Shown here: piece after piece, positions 41,038 through 51,934 of the stretch
Layout: every line of letters starts with the position of its first letter
How positions within the stretch are numbered: position 1 is the stretch's first letter
Assembly (NCBI GenBank): GCA_009829735.1
Contig: CM020620.1
Location: 10,175,794-10,239,793, forward strand
DNA length: 64,000 nt
Reading direction: 5' to 3'
Source: Pyropia yezoensis
Taxonomy: Eukaryota > Rhodophyta > Bangiophyceae > Bangiales > Bangiaceae
The notes under the pieces: model-generated
Databases searched by the model: none
The model's input: only the letters and a program-made list of their open reading frames with translations
Told to the model about the DNA's origin: nothing
Program-made: the position numbers and the translations under genes

Positions 41038-42288
41038 ATAACTGGGCGAGGCGAGCAGAGGGGGTGAACTGACTTGGCGTTGGAAGTCCGTAAACATTGC
41101 CATCGAATTATAACTGTGTCGCCTCTCAGAACATCATTGAAGCGGAAGCGCCTGAGGCTCTCAGCAGAGCTATTCTGCGTCTCTGAAGCGCGCCGCCCCA
41201 CGACGACGCAAGATCTGCAAGGCACCCAACGCGTTCACCGTGGGCCTGAAGTGGAGGCACGCGCTCAATGGCCCTGCCGACTGTGTGGCCGCAACGGCCG
41301 CTGCACCGCCACGGTCGCAATCTCAACGTTTGTATCAAAAGCCCGCAAGCGGGCCTGGGCGGGGGCACCCTTCAACCTGGCAATGCGCCCGCCAACGGTC
41401 CCAGTCCGCCGCTTTCCCAGCGCTGCAACGGGCTCCGCGTGTGCTGGGCACTGGCAGCGTCCCTGAGTGACGTGGAGAGATGAGGGATGCATGTGTGGAC
41501 GGCGTGGGCAGTGGGCAGAATCACCCCCACCAATCGTCAATCCGCAGGTTCTTCCACTCTCTGCGGTCGGTCCCGGACCGTCTTCCGACCCTTAAGGCCA
41601 GTCGTCCCCCTCATGGAGCGAAGAGGTCTCGACTGGCCTGACAAACAGTTCAGAGGCGGGAGGTGGACGACAGCTGCCCTCTCCCAGTTGGACGCGCACC
41701 AGCCGTGCGCTGCTCCAACGCTGCACCCCCCCTCCCCCTCCCCCTCCCCCTCCCACTGGTCGGGCTGCGATCCACATTTCATTGCCGCCGTGGTCTTCTT
41801 TGGAGCCACCCAGCCTCGTGCGGACAGCCGGCAGCGGGACAGGACCGCTCAGGAGGGCGGCGGCAGGTGAAGAAAATGTCTCGGCTCGGTGGGGTATTGC
41901 AGGTCCTGCCCCTCTGACCACTACCTGGAGGTGTCACGAGGTCGAATTGAACGGGCGGGTTACTGTGCCTTTGGGTTGGCCGTCGAGTGCGGCTGACCGC
42001 GGAGCGCGCGGGAAAGCGCCGACACCCCAGCCCCCTCCCCCCCGCACCCCTCTGGTTGAGGGTAAGTGCTCCAGTCTTCGTGCGCTCTCATCGTCCCCGT
42101 CCGTAAAAGCCTCCGCAGTATCCTTCGGGGCTGGGCGCCCTTGTCCCCCTCATCCGTTGTGGCGCAAGGAGATCTTCACAGCGTGTGTTTTCAACCACAT
42201 GAATCGGCGCCGGTGGCCCTCAGTGTTGGAGGTCAGACAGTACAGCGCGAGGAAGAAATCCGGGGGAACGGGGGGGAAACGCGAGGGC
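41038..42288. other. No gene recognised; short CCCCCT repeat
   Basis: Open frames on both strands lack domains. A (CTCCCC)n run lies at about 41726-41754. The TATA-like start at 41035 could drive a transcript into this stretch, but no convincing ORF follows. Confidence 0.45.
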
Positions 42289-42938
42289 AGCGCAGCACAG
42301 CTTATCGCCTGTCAAACTTTTCTTGCTTTTTTGGGAGATTCTCGAGCAAAAACCTGCATAAAACCTGCCTTGACCCCCCCTCAAGGCATCATAGACACCG
42401 CTTTTCCCCCCTCTTCTTGCTTTCTGCCTATAACAGCTCGGGCGATTGGTGGTCACCACCTCCCTTGGTATGACCGGAAGCACACGAGGCAGGAGAGCAC
42501 TCTCGTGAAGCGCAAAGAAGCGACCGACCATCGCTGCACCTGGGTGCAATGTTTATACAATCGCGTTTAAAAACCGCGCAATCTCTCGCACTGGTTAAGC
42601 AAAAACCTGCGCGACGACAGCTTTCAAGGGTCTGCTTGGAAGAATCTCTCCACCTTGTTCGACATCTACGACGTCAATTCTGACCAATGGAACGCTCTAT
42701 CCAGCAAACAGCAGCGCCACCGCTGTTGTCATTGGTTGACAGAACACCGACAGCGGCCGTCGTGTCGGTCATCCTGGGGGAGATTCTTTGGCCTCAGCCC
42801 AGCCCCTCGATCAGAAAAGAAAAATCGTTCTCGAGCTGATCATTTTCGTGCTCGAGCAGGGCAAGAATTTGCACAACGAAGCAAGAGATCTGGCCAAAAT
42901 CGGGCTTGTATCTTGACAGGGGATAAGCAGTGCTGCGC
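42289..42938. mobile_element. 650-bp TIR element
   Basis: Ends are inverted repeats of about 25 bp. The left reads GCGCAGCACAGCTTATC then GCCTGTCAA (42289-42314); the right end at 42938 is its complement with two changes. The interior is non-coding and contains ATTGG/CCAAT at 42445, 42684 and 42731. The termini differ from the 457-bp family. Target-site duplications are not clear. Confidence 0.65.
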
Positions 42939-43280
42939 AGGGGGCGGGTGGACCTGCGCCTGTTCCTCGTGTGCGGTGAGGACCTCACAGGCTCGGGGAA
43001 GACGTGTGTAGCGTCATCGAGGGCCCGACAACAGGCACTTCAGCTTTTGCGGGGGAGCCGCCCCGAAGTCAATGAGTCAAGATGGATGCACAAAGAACAA
43101 TGCTGTGAAAGAACGAATCCGGTAGTGGGATCCTTTCTGTCTGACGAAATAATTGTCGGCGGGGGCGTGGCCGACGCGACCGCCGACGCGCAGTGGATCC
43201 GCCACCGGGTACCTTGTTTTCGGATAATGTCGGTGCGTGCACGTGCAAAAGCGTGTTGCAGACGACATCCCACCCTGCAC

Positions 43281-43425
43281 AGTGGGTCTCAGACCGAGTA
43301 CCTACATTTCCGTGCAAGATGGCCTTTACGGCCTCTGTGGGGGGGTCGGCTTCTGTAAGCAGGCCCTCACGACCCCCTGAGGGCCGTCTTGCACGGAAAT
43401 GTAGGTACTCGGTTTTAGACCCACT
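43281..43425. mobile_element. 145-bp foldback element with ~44-bp arms
   Basis: Arms beginning AGTGGGTCTCAGACCGAGTA (43281-43324) pair with 43381-43425 over about 44 positions with a few mismatches. The loop is about 55 bp, so the RNA or single strand would form a long hairpin. No ORF and no CCAAT core. Confidence 0.8.
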
Positions 43426-43540
43426 GCGCTGGTGAGGCCGGTCGAACAAAGGTCGAATTTGCGGCGGTGCACGTCGCCGGCAACGTGCAGCATCGCAAAA
43501 GTGCACCTTCATGTTCTTGAGACATACACGATGTACCGTG

Positions 43541-43997
43541 GTATTGCAGATTTCCGAACTTTGTCCCATGTGGACAAGAGCAAGAGCAAGTGTACAAGAG
43601 CAAGGGCCAATCGCAGGCTGGCAGCAGAGGGCTTACCAATGGAGTGCTGCAACACGTCTGTCGGAAGAATCTGATGATTGGCTATGGCCACAACTGCTCT
43701 CGCAACGAACGCTGGTTGGTAGAAACACTCTTGTTTTTTCATCGGATCTCGCCAGCTGGCCCTTTATCTCAGGTCATCTCTATCAAGAACAGGGCGAAGC
43801 GCTCAGCCAGTGCTTGGACTGCCCTCGAAGTGGTCAGAAATCCCGAGAGAATCCCCGATCACACTGTGTGTACAACAAAGGACCCTCATGCAGAGCAGTC
43901 ATTGGCCAGAGAGGCAGCATCTGGGTCATATCATTGGTCAAACACAGTTTGCTCTTGCTCTTGTCCACACGGGACAAAATTGAGAAAACTGCAATAC
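43541..43997. mobile_element. 457-bp TIR element, CCAAT-rich (family 1, copy B)
   Basis: The left end GTATTGCAGATTTCCGAACT then TTGTCCC.TGTGGACAAGAGC is mirrored at the right end (43948-43997). The termini align with the element at 23824 (shared TATTGCAGTT.TC.CAATTTTG and GGACAAGA.CAAGA.CAA). The length is the same within a base or two. Five CCAAT/ATTGG pentamers lie inside (43607, 43636, 43677, 43901, 43933). Internal sequences have diverged apart from these pentamers. Confidence 0.78.
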
Positions 43998-45164
43998 TGT
44001 ACACAATAGAGTGAGAACAGAAAGCGCGTTCACGAAAGTACCCTGGCCTCGCGTAGTGCGTTTGGATCGTGGCTCTTAATCGCGCTTGGTCACACTCTCG
44101 TACGCTGGTCAAGTTGATAGAAACTGTTGGAATGACACGCGCATGGGTTCTAACGTGGCAAGACCAAGAAAGTTCCGCAACCGCGCGCGACGGGAGGGAG
44201 GAGGAATGCTAGGGGCTAGAAAACGGCAATGTGACGGCCTTCCCAATGTATGGATAATTTCAAATGGTTGACGAGGGAGCATTGGACTGCATGCGAGGGA
44301 CGTAAGGGACACAGACGAAGGGACCGACTGCTGTGGCCGTCTGCTACAGGAGCCTCGCATCAGTGGTCGTCAAGAGGGAAGGGTCGTCGGTCCTGAAGAA
44401 TTCCACGCCACACACCTCTGCACACGTACAGTACCTACCCAATGTTACTCGTCCACTTTGACACGCCCGGTTCGACGTGTGACCAAATCGGAAAAACGAT
44501 CTCTGCGGTGCCGATTTGTGGTCATCTGTCGACTTCGTCGCTGAGCGGCTGCGTGGCGCGCTACAGAAAAATGCTCACAGCTTTGCCGTTGAGGCGAGTA
44601 TAGTCTCACAGGCGCCAAGGGGAGAAATGTCAGAACCCCTCTGAGCCCCCAGCAGGTGGGAGCCATGCACGAGATGGTCGCAACCGGGAAGTTATATGGC
44701 GCCATCGCCTTCTTCTTGACCCTAAAGCAGAGAACGGTTGCCTACGTGACGGTACGGGCCGGGTGCCCCAATACTGGGCCTCACAAGGAGACCAGAGGGT
44801 TTCCGAAGGTTATTAGCCCTCAAGAGCTCCAAGACCTCAACGGATGGAGAACGACAACCCTTTCGCGGCAATGACCGAACCAGCGGAAAAGCTCAATAGG
44901 GTGCGAACCAAGCCTCTGGCGGGGTCCTCCCTCCCTCCAGTGCCCCTTTACACCGGACAAAGGACCGTGAAGGTGTTGGCGTTGTCGTCCCATACCCCCG
45001 CCAGGACATGGCTCGCGGCGTGCGCGCGGTGGTGGCGGCCAGAAGGGCATGCACTAAGTCTTTCTAGGTGTACTGCACCGTGAAGAACGGTTCCAAGCAG
45101 GATCAAAAATATTCTCAGGATTGGCCGTCTTGGGTGGAGAAAAAATATTGGGTAGGTACTGTAC
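43998..45164. other. No gene recognised
   Basis: About 1.2 kb of balanced composition without a long ORF or recognised repeat. Confidence 0.5.
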
Positions 45165-45474
45165 CTAACAGAAAACGGTAGGACGACGTCGGAAAGCAAG
45201 CTGTGAGAATGAGACGAGGCTCCCGCCCGCAGATAAAGATGCTGTTTTTCTCCACAAACTACTATGGTTTGGTTGCAACACGGCGTAAGCAAACATGAAA
45301 GAGACTACACTGTGACAGCGCACCACTACAACATCTGCACGGTACCGCCAAGACGAGCGACTGGCCCGACCGGCTGCCATGACTCTCTCCTCCCCGCAAG
45401 ACTCAGACGATTCCGGCTTTTGAGAGTCCAGGGCGAGACAAATACGGCAAGCCACTGTCGTCTTTGGCAGGCGT

Positions 45475-46199
45475 CTAGTCGGCAGGCTGGGCCGCAACCA
45501 ACTGCTCCACTTTTGAAGCCAATTGCAGCACCACGCGGGACATACCAAGAACCCAATCATTGGCGTAATACGTGAAAACCTTGCTTGTCGTCGACTCGAC
45601 GGTAGGGTCGTACGCCTCGCCCGAGGGTGCCATGCCACTAACGGGTCGGTACCTGGCGCCAACGCGAATGATCCAGCCCCTATGCACAACTTGCGGGGCA
45701 AAGAGAGCAGGTCGCACATCACCCAGGCGTACAGGGATGCCCTTGCGCCGTGATCGAAGAGTAAAAAAGTCCGTGGTGCCACCGTCAATGGCCCCCAACG
45801 GAAAGCGACCATGCCACAGGGAGAGAGCCCCTCGATCTCGCCTCGGTAGTAGTTGAGCAAGGGCACATACGGCAGCACACTGGGTGCGCGCGGCGCCACC
45901 ACGCACTGCACGTTGTGGTTCCGCATACCAAGGTGCGCCGTGGCCGACACATCAAACCGCGTCACGCACCCATACGCAAACGGGGGACCCGCCAACGTCA
46001 CCATGAATCCAAGGGGAGGGATGATGACGTACATGATACGCTGCCCATGAGCGCGCGCGTGGTTGACGTACACGGGGTACGTCATGTTGTTGGGGGCACG
46101 GTCGCTAACGTCGGTCGTGCCGTCAATGACGAGGCCGCCAAAAGGGAACTTCCAGGGATGGATGATGACGATCGTCGCGACAGGCATCAAAGCCGCCAT
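45475..46199 (-). CDS. Unrecognised protein-like sequence split by a frame change
   Basis: From the ATG at 46199 (AAGATGGCGG) the minus strand reads about 130 residues of protein-like, non-repetitive sequence (IIHPWKFPFGGLVIDG ... YVIIPPLGFMVTLAGPPFAYG ... LNYYRGEIEGLSPCGMVAFRW). After about 45790-45830 the sensible sequence continues in the -1 frame (DFFTLRSRRKGIPVRLGDVR ... GWIIRVGARYRPVSG ... TYYANDWVLGM) to a stop at 45475. The first frame stays open to 45165 with poor composition. The hydrophobic-strand pattern suggests a beta-rich fold. I recognise no family. The shift may be a sequencing error in a GGGGG run, a pseudogene lesion, an intron, or programmed frameshifting. Moderate GC and balanced amino-acid use set it apart from the host genes nearby. 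Confidence 0.5.
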
Positions 46200-47756
46200 C
46201 TTGTTGGTCTTGTCCAAGTTGACGGGGGACGGTGGTGTGCCAATGGTGAGGGCGGGGTAAGAGGAGGAGTTTCACAGCCGACCCACTTGCAGGCGGGGAA
46301 GCGCGGCCGTTGCCCGTGAAACGAAGCAACGAGGACCACCAGCGATAAACTGAAGGGGCCACGGCAGATCTAGGAACAGTCAAGGCGCCGAGCGCAAGAG
46401 GTGAGGGGGCCAGGTGTGAATAGAGAGGGAGGCTGAGGCGCCTAACCTGAGGTGGCGACAGAGGTGGGGTGCGACAAAGAGGGGGTGGAGGCGCGCGGCC
46501 GTGCAAGCGGGACGACACTGCCCTTGGTTTCCCGTGATGAAGTCAACAAGGCGCGGCACAGCAAGGAGAACGGAGCCATTGTAGAGCACGTTCCCTGTCG
46601 TGCAGTAGACGCCGCCACAACCGACAGGCGCACACGCCCCAAGCCGCTGCTTGCCTCCTAAAATGCAGCTGGAAGGCACGCCCGAGCAAACAAGGCGCGG
46701 ACCCTTGAAAGGGCGGCGTGGTGCCGTTGCCTGCTCATCTGCCCCAGGAAGCGCTTCTGCCTGCGTCTGGAGGCGCTGTCGCGCCTTGCCTCCTCATCGC
46801 AGACAGCCCACGAGACCATCCACCAAGTGTAACTTGCCAGCCCGCACCAGGGACCACGCTGGCTTGCCCCAACACCGAAGGCGCATGCAAGAGAAGCACA
46901 TACATGTGCGAAAGGTCGCACAATCAACGGACCCAGGCGACGAGCCACCGATGCCAGGCCAGCGTGGGTGCCTGTGAGGAGCCACTCACACTTGGGCAGC
47001 CCTCAACGTACTCGTGATGGTGTCAGAGAACCTTGCCAGCCAATAGGGCGACAGGGTGCCGGGAAGAGGATGGATGTGGTGACAATGGTTGGTTGGTCTG
47101 GGGAAGAGGACGGCGCGACGTCAGTGGTGATCGAGGGGGGCTCAAAGGGTGAAGGTCGCCTTTGTTCTGTGTCTGTGGTTGCCCATCCGGTCTCCCCCGG
47201 TGGCGCCGACACCCACACACTATGTACTCACGTCGGAGCACCCGAGATGCCCCAAAGCATGCATTTTCCCGTCGCGCCGCCGGTAGGCACATAACGGCCA
47301 AAAACAAAGCATGGCTCTCAAGACAAAGCATGGGCGGGGGTGCGCACTGACGGAGTGCAGCCCCAGTTTGCCGAAAATGAAGGGGTCCCGTGTGCGGCGC
47401 CTAGTGCGCCGCCCTAGCCGGCCCCAGACGCCAGTCGGTCCTCAGGTCCGAGAGGCGTGTAAGCACGGTTCGATCGAGTGGACCGAATCGGCCAGCCGGC
47501 TAGACAGTCACATCGCTGCAATGCTGCAGCGAGGACATTCTAATGGACTCGCCAGCTGTGGCAGATGTGGCTCGTCATGGGTGCTGACGGTGGCGCCTCT
47601 CCACAGGCCATGATGGGCTGTCGATGGCTGCTGTCGTGCGGCCGGCAGACACCGTGAGACAGCGGCTGACTCATCTTGAGCCTGGAGTGTACACCGCGTG
47701 ATGCTCCACCATACAAGGAACTGATCCATGTTGCCAGGAGTTGGTTCGGCAGGATC
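46200..47756. other. No gene recognised
   Basis: About 1.5 kb upstream of the split ORF and beside the chromovirus relic. Open frames are short and featureless. Confidence 0.5.
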
Positions 47757-47823
47757 TGTAAGGAGAGGTCCCAGATATTATCCCTTAGGAATTAGGCATG
47801 GGATGAGGGGGGAAACCCTTACA
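47757..47823 (-). repeat. Possible remnant LTR (67 bp, TGTAAGG...CCTTACA)
   Basis: Immediately after the chromodomain frame the minus strand has a polypurine tract (AAGGGGGGGGAGG), then TGTAAGGG, ending 67 bp later in CCTTACA. These inverted ends are typical LTR termini, but 67 bp is far too short for an intact LTR, so internal deletion is assumed. The same terminal pair occurs nearly fused at 49944-49964. Confidence 0.45.
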
Positions 47824-49205
47824 CCTCCCCCCCTTAGGACCTGCGTCGAAGGAAGCGTCGAGAACCTCAGGCGCGTTCGCGAGGTCTTGCTTGGTAAGCC
47901 AGGTGATCACACTGACATCGCAGCCTTTCCACTTGACCAGGTACTGCAGTCGTCCACGGCGTTTTCGTGACCGTGTAATGGATTCCACTTCGTACTCAAC
48001 CGAACCGTCCGAAAATGCTACCGGAGGTGGAGCGGGAGGAAGTCGATCATACGGATCAGCACTGTACGGCTTCAGTAGAATGGCGTGAAAGGCGTTGTGC
48101 ACCTTTCGATCGTGGACTGCTTGAGGAAGATCCAGGCGGAACGTAACATCGTAGATGCTTTCAGTGACACGGTATGGCCCCGAAAACTTGGGCATAAACT
48201 TGCGAGCGCCTTGGAAGGCGTCCGGCATAAGGTTCCTGGTGCTCAGGAGCACGCGCTCGTCGACAGCGATTGTACATGGTCGGCGTCGGCGGTTAGCGTA
48301 CGTCGAGCGAGTCTCATTGGCCTTCTTGATGGCGGTAATGGCAGTCTCCTGCCAGACAGCTTAGCCAATCTGAGACCGCTGGTGGTTTCGATTCCTTGCT
48401 GTCCAGGATGTCCACAGATACTGTCCTTGGTTCAAATCCATAGTTCAGGAAGAATGGGGAGTACGTCGTGACCGCATTGGGTGACCGGTTGCAAGGTACT
48501 TCTGCAGCAACAGGACAAGGTCCCAATCGCCCTGGGGATGGTTCACGAAGTTTCGCAGGATTTCTTCAATCTTCTTGTTCATGATCTCGGTTTGTCCGTC
48601 CGTCTGGGAACGATAGCCCGAAGATGCCTTGATCTTGACCTTGAGAATTGCGGTGAGCCACTGCCGGAAGTTGGAGAAGAAGATACGGTCTCGGTCGCTG
48701 ACGACGTCGGATGGTAGACCGTGTTTACGGTAGACGTGATCATGGTATAGTAGCGCTACGACTGGTGCAGTACAGTCGGGCTTCATTGGTGCTAGTCGAA
48801 TCATCTTCGACAGTCTGTCTACAATGAAGTAAATGCCACTGTGGCCCGTTGGGGTCATTGAAAGAGGGGTGATGAAGTCCATGAAGACACTTGCCCATCG
48901 TTGGCTCGGTGGATCTAGTGGTTTGAGGTGACCTAGAGGTCAATGGGTGCCAGCCTTGTTCGGCTGGCACAGATCACATGACTGTAAGCATCTTTGGATG
49001 TCCTTCCGCGTCGTCTTCCAGTAGTATTTGGAAGCAAAAGCGTTGGTAGTTTGCTTGACTCCCATTTGCCCTTGGCTTGGGATGTCGTGGTAGTCATGGA
49101 GTAGTCTTTTGCGTAGAGTACCAACGGGGATGCACGTACGGTCACGTCGTTTCAACAACCTCATGTGAAGCCGGTAGGGAGACACCGGGTCTTTGACTAG
49201 ATCGG
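47757..49205 (-). mobile_element. Truncated Ty3/gypsy chromovirus: integrase and chromodomain
   Basis: On the minus strand, from 49185 down, the order is as follows. An integrase HHCC zinc domain ends in CLQSCDLCQPNKAG. The rve catalytic core (48882-48445) contains DFITPL, VVSDRDRIFFSNF and QTDGQTEIMNK (the D, D, E residues). Next is FFLNYGFEPRTVS and then GPYRVTESIYDVTFRLDLP. A C-terminal chromodomain (YEVESITRSRKRRGRLQYLVKWKG, ITWLTKQDL) lies at about 47990-47850. The pieces are in different frames, so the copy is inactive. Reverse transcriptase, RNase H and gag are missing; the pol sequence stops abruptly at about 49205. Downstream is a purine tract followed by an LTR-like segment. Confidence 0.88.
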
Positions 49206-49510
49206 CAAACTCGGGTCACGGGCTCGATAGTCGATGGTCTGCCCCCCTCCTCTCTCTGCCCTCGCCCTCGGTCTCTCCGTACATATACCCTCAGGGGGTC
49301 TCTCAGAAGGCCCTCCGCGTAGTCCCTCCAAGGTCGGGCACCAGGTGCCCCGAAATCGGCGGGGGCGGTCACCCCCTCTCTCACAGGGCGTATTCAGAGG
49401 GATTCCATGGCCGTCCGAGGACCCGGCGTCGGCACGGGTGCTTGGCGTGGCGATGGGACCCTCTGGAACCACGGATGGCGGTCTCGGACTGATCCGGATC
49501 GCAGCCTCGG
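49206..49510. other. Junction sequence beside the relic
   Basis: The pol homology ends near 49205. The following 300 bp are GC-rich and unrecognised, and lead into a minisatellite. Confidence 0.5.
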
Positions 49511-49664
49511 ATGGAGGCCCCGAATGGAAGCCCCAAATGGAGGCCCCTGATGGAGGCCCCGGATGGAGGCCTCGGATGGAGGTCTCGGATGAGGGCCCCA
49601 AATGGAGGCCCCGGATGGAGGCCCCGGATGGAGGCCTCGGATGGAGGCCCCGGATGGAGGCCTC
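49511..49664 (+). repeat. 13-bp minisatellite
   Basis: About 12 tandem units of ATGGAGGCCCCGG with point variants. Because 3 x 13 = 39 nt, each frame encodes a 13-residue periodic peptide; these open frames are not considered genes. Confidence 0.92.
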
Positions 49665-50183
49665 TACGTTCGGTGTTAAGCCGCCTCGGTGTCGGCCGCA
49701 TTGACACGGCGCCTTGCTACGTTGTCATGTCCGCATACAGTGTTGGCCTCAACGTAGAGCCGCCAGCGTCATGGTGCAATGTCATCACAGGGACACGTGG
49801 AGCTCAACCTTGGATATTTAGGATCAAAGAAGGTCGCCGAAATCCGCTCGGCCACGGACAAATTCTGACAGCTGGGGTTGTCAGCTGAGATTCAATCCGC
49901 CAGTCCGTGGGAAATTCTGAGCGAGTCACAGGAGAAATTGCGCTGTAAGGATTTAGTCCTTACAACGACTTCCTCTTCGGCGGTACAGCTGCGGCGGTGG
50001 ACTGGTTTGAGAGCGCCCTGCGTCACGCTGTTGAGGCCGGCCCCACCAACTCAGGGGACATGACGATCACTGACCTACGCGTCCACACTACGATGGACGA
50101 CGACACGGGCTCCCTCATCATCACCATTGACCCAGATAAGAACCTACCCTCATTCGGCCTAGGGGGACCGCGACCCCCTCAAA
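49665..50183. other. Unrecognised stretch including a fused LTR-end-like hairpin
   Basis: Contains TGTAAGGA (49944-49951) and TCCTTACA (49957-49964) separated by 5 bp. These match the LTR-like ends at 47757-47823 and may be the other boundary of the chromovirus relic. A short open frame (49997-50224 +) has no recognised domain. Confidence 0.45.
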
Positions 50184-51063
50184 TTGCTTCTCTGGAGGGG
50201 GTCCCCCCGGTCCCCCCAGCTTAAGCGGTCCCCCCAGGATTTTGCTAAGGTTGGGAATATATATGATGAATATGGAGGCATGATTAAAGAAACCTCACGG
50301 TCTGCGCGCCCGCGGACCCGTCATTCCTCTTGGAGTGAACAAAGTACCCCGCCATCGACGCTGCAGGGTGGTGCGTCTCGCCTGACCGCCAGCCCGCAGA
50401 GGGCACCCCCCGCCCCCGTGTGGCTCCCTGATCTGGCTCCCCTCCCGACGCTGTCCGTACCCGCCGCCCACAACCGCACGCCCGCCCCCCGACTCCCTTC
50501 CTTCCCCCCCTGTTCCCCAACGCTGCCCACGGTGGACGGGTCCCCCTCCCCCCCCCCCCCACCTCCCGAACACCTCCTTTCCCCACCCCCGTCCCCCGAT
50601 TGCCTTCTGGGCGAGCCCTCTGGGGGGGAGCGACCCCGATGGTCGCCCCTGCCCCCCCCTTGGCGCCGCTGCCGTCAGTGGCGCGGCGGCGGCGGGGCTC
50701 CCCCCCCCCCCCCTTCCTCCGTCCCGCCGCTGCTGCGGAGCACACGGTGGCTGTACGCCCGCCCTGGCCGCCACCGTCGCAGGGGGGGGGCGGGCGCCAC
50801 CGCCGTGTCCTACGAGGCCGACGCGCTCGTCAATATGAGAGGGGGCGGGGGCGTGCGGCTGGCGACCGACTGGGGGGTGTGGGCGGCGGCGGTGAGAAAG
50901 GCGGACGGGGGGGTGGGCGACGCCGCCGGGGGGGAGGGGGGGGGGGGGGTGGCTCCGTGGGTGGCTACCTACTCCGCCGCCCTGGGTGCGTACGAGGGGG
51001 TGGTGGCCGCTTTTGGCGGCGGGCCAGCGTCGGCGGCCGACACGGAGTGCGCGGGGAAGTGGC
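50184..51063 (+). other. Coding-like GC-rich stretch, possible fragment related to the ANTH-like gene
   Basis: An open + frame with no credible start. Its last 90 codons (VRLATDWGVWAAAVRKAD ... APWVATYSAALGAYEGVV) recall the second block of the ANTH-like protein at 8802 (VWAAV ... YYVTAVGAYAAML). It may be a paralogous exon or pseudogene. Poly-C and poly-G runs make the frame unreliable. Confidence 0.25.
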
Positions 51064-51164
51064 GCCCACGAGAAAAAAACGAAGAGGCAAAACCACTCCC
51101 TCACCTGTCACCCTCACAGCGCCCGCGTCGAAGATCAAACAAAAAGGCACGCGCCCACACGAAC

Positions 51165-51274
51165 TCAGCGACCTCCCTCCGCGTCCAGCACCTCCTCCCA
51201 CACAACCACATGGCCGCCCCACCCACCCAGACACACCAAAAGATGCCCCATCTCACCAGCTCCAGTATACATAC
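51165..51274 (+). repeat. 110-bp direct repeat, copy 1
   Basis: From CTCAGCGACCTCCCTCCGCG to TATACATAC, about 95% identical to 51557-51667, 392 bp away. It is followed by a 12-A run. It could be the ends of a small LTR-like element or a local duplication. Confidence 0.85.
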
Positions 51275-51556
51275 GAAAAAAAAAAAACATCACCACCTCA
51301 GACCACTGGGGAGCAAGTTCCGTTTGCACAGGAAAATCAAGGTTGCAATTGACCGATAGGGGAGGGGGGCGGTGGACGCCTGCGACGATGATGGGCGCTC
51401 AAACCGGGTCAAACACAACCTGTCAGACATATCCCAGGCCAAGAGGCGACGGGGTGACCACAGAAGCTCTCCGAAAGGCGCACAAGCCTGGTCTTCTCGA
51501 CCCACCCTCCCAGCACCGCCGCCGCTGCGCGAAAAAATGACATGTCTCCCCCCCTA

Positions 51557-51667
51557 TTCAGCCACCTCCCCCCGCGTCCAGCACCTCCTCCCACACAACC
51601 ACATGGCCGCCCCACCCACCCAGACACACCAAAAGATGCCCCATCTGACCAGCTATAGTGTACATAC
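51557..51667 (+). repeat. 110-bp direct repeat, copy 2
   Basis: Direct copy of 51165-51274. Differences are mainly in the first 20 and last 20 bases. No ORF between the copies is recognised. Confidence 0.85.
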
Positions 51668-51934
51668 CAGAAGAAAGAAAATCATCTTCTCGAACTCTGC
51701 GCGGCCGATTTTGCTTTGCACCTGCAGAAGTTTTGAGGGACACATGAGTGGGATGGGGGAGGGTGGAGCAGTCGGCAGTTGCTCTTGAAGAAGGTACTCC
51801 AGATGCGGTCAGTATCTGCAGTATGTGGGATGGGGACCGCACGTTATCATATCAGAAGACGCATGTACCTCGCCGCCAACCGTTCTCTGCACATGGGTGG
51901 AGACTAACGCATATACTCTGACCAGAACGTACCT

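Noticed and set aside
48421..48445. GGTTCAAATCC resembling a tRNA B box
   Set aside because: Lies in the integrase-chromodomain part of the chromovirus relic and there is no A box or cloverleaf.
49381..49707. Open frames with 13-residue periodic peptides
   Set aside because: Trivial product of a 13-bp minisatellite that lacks stops.
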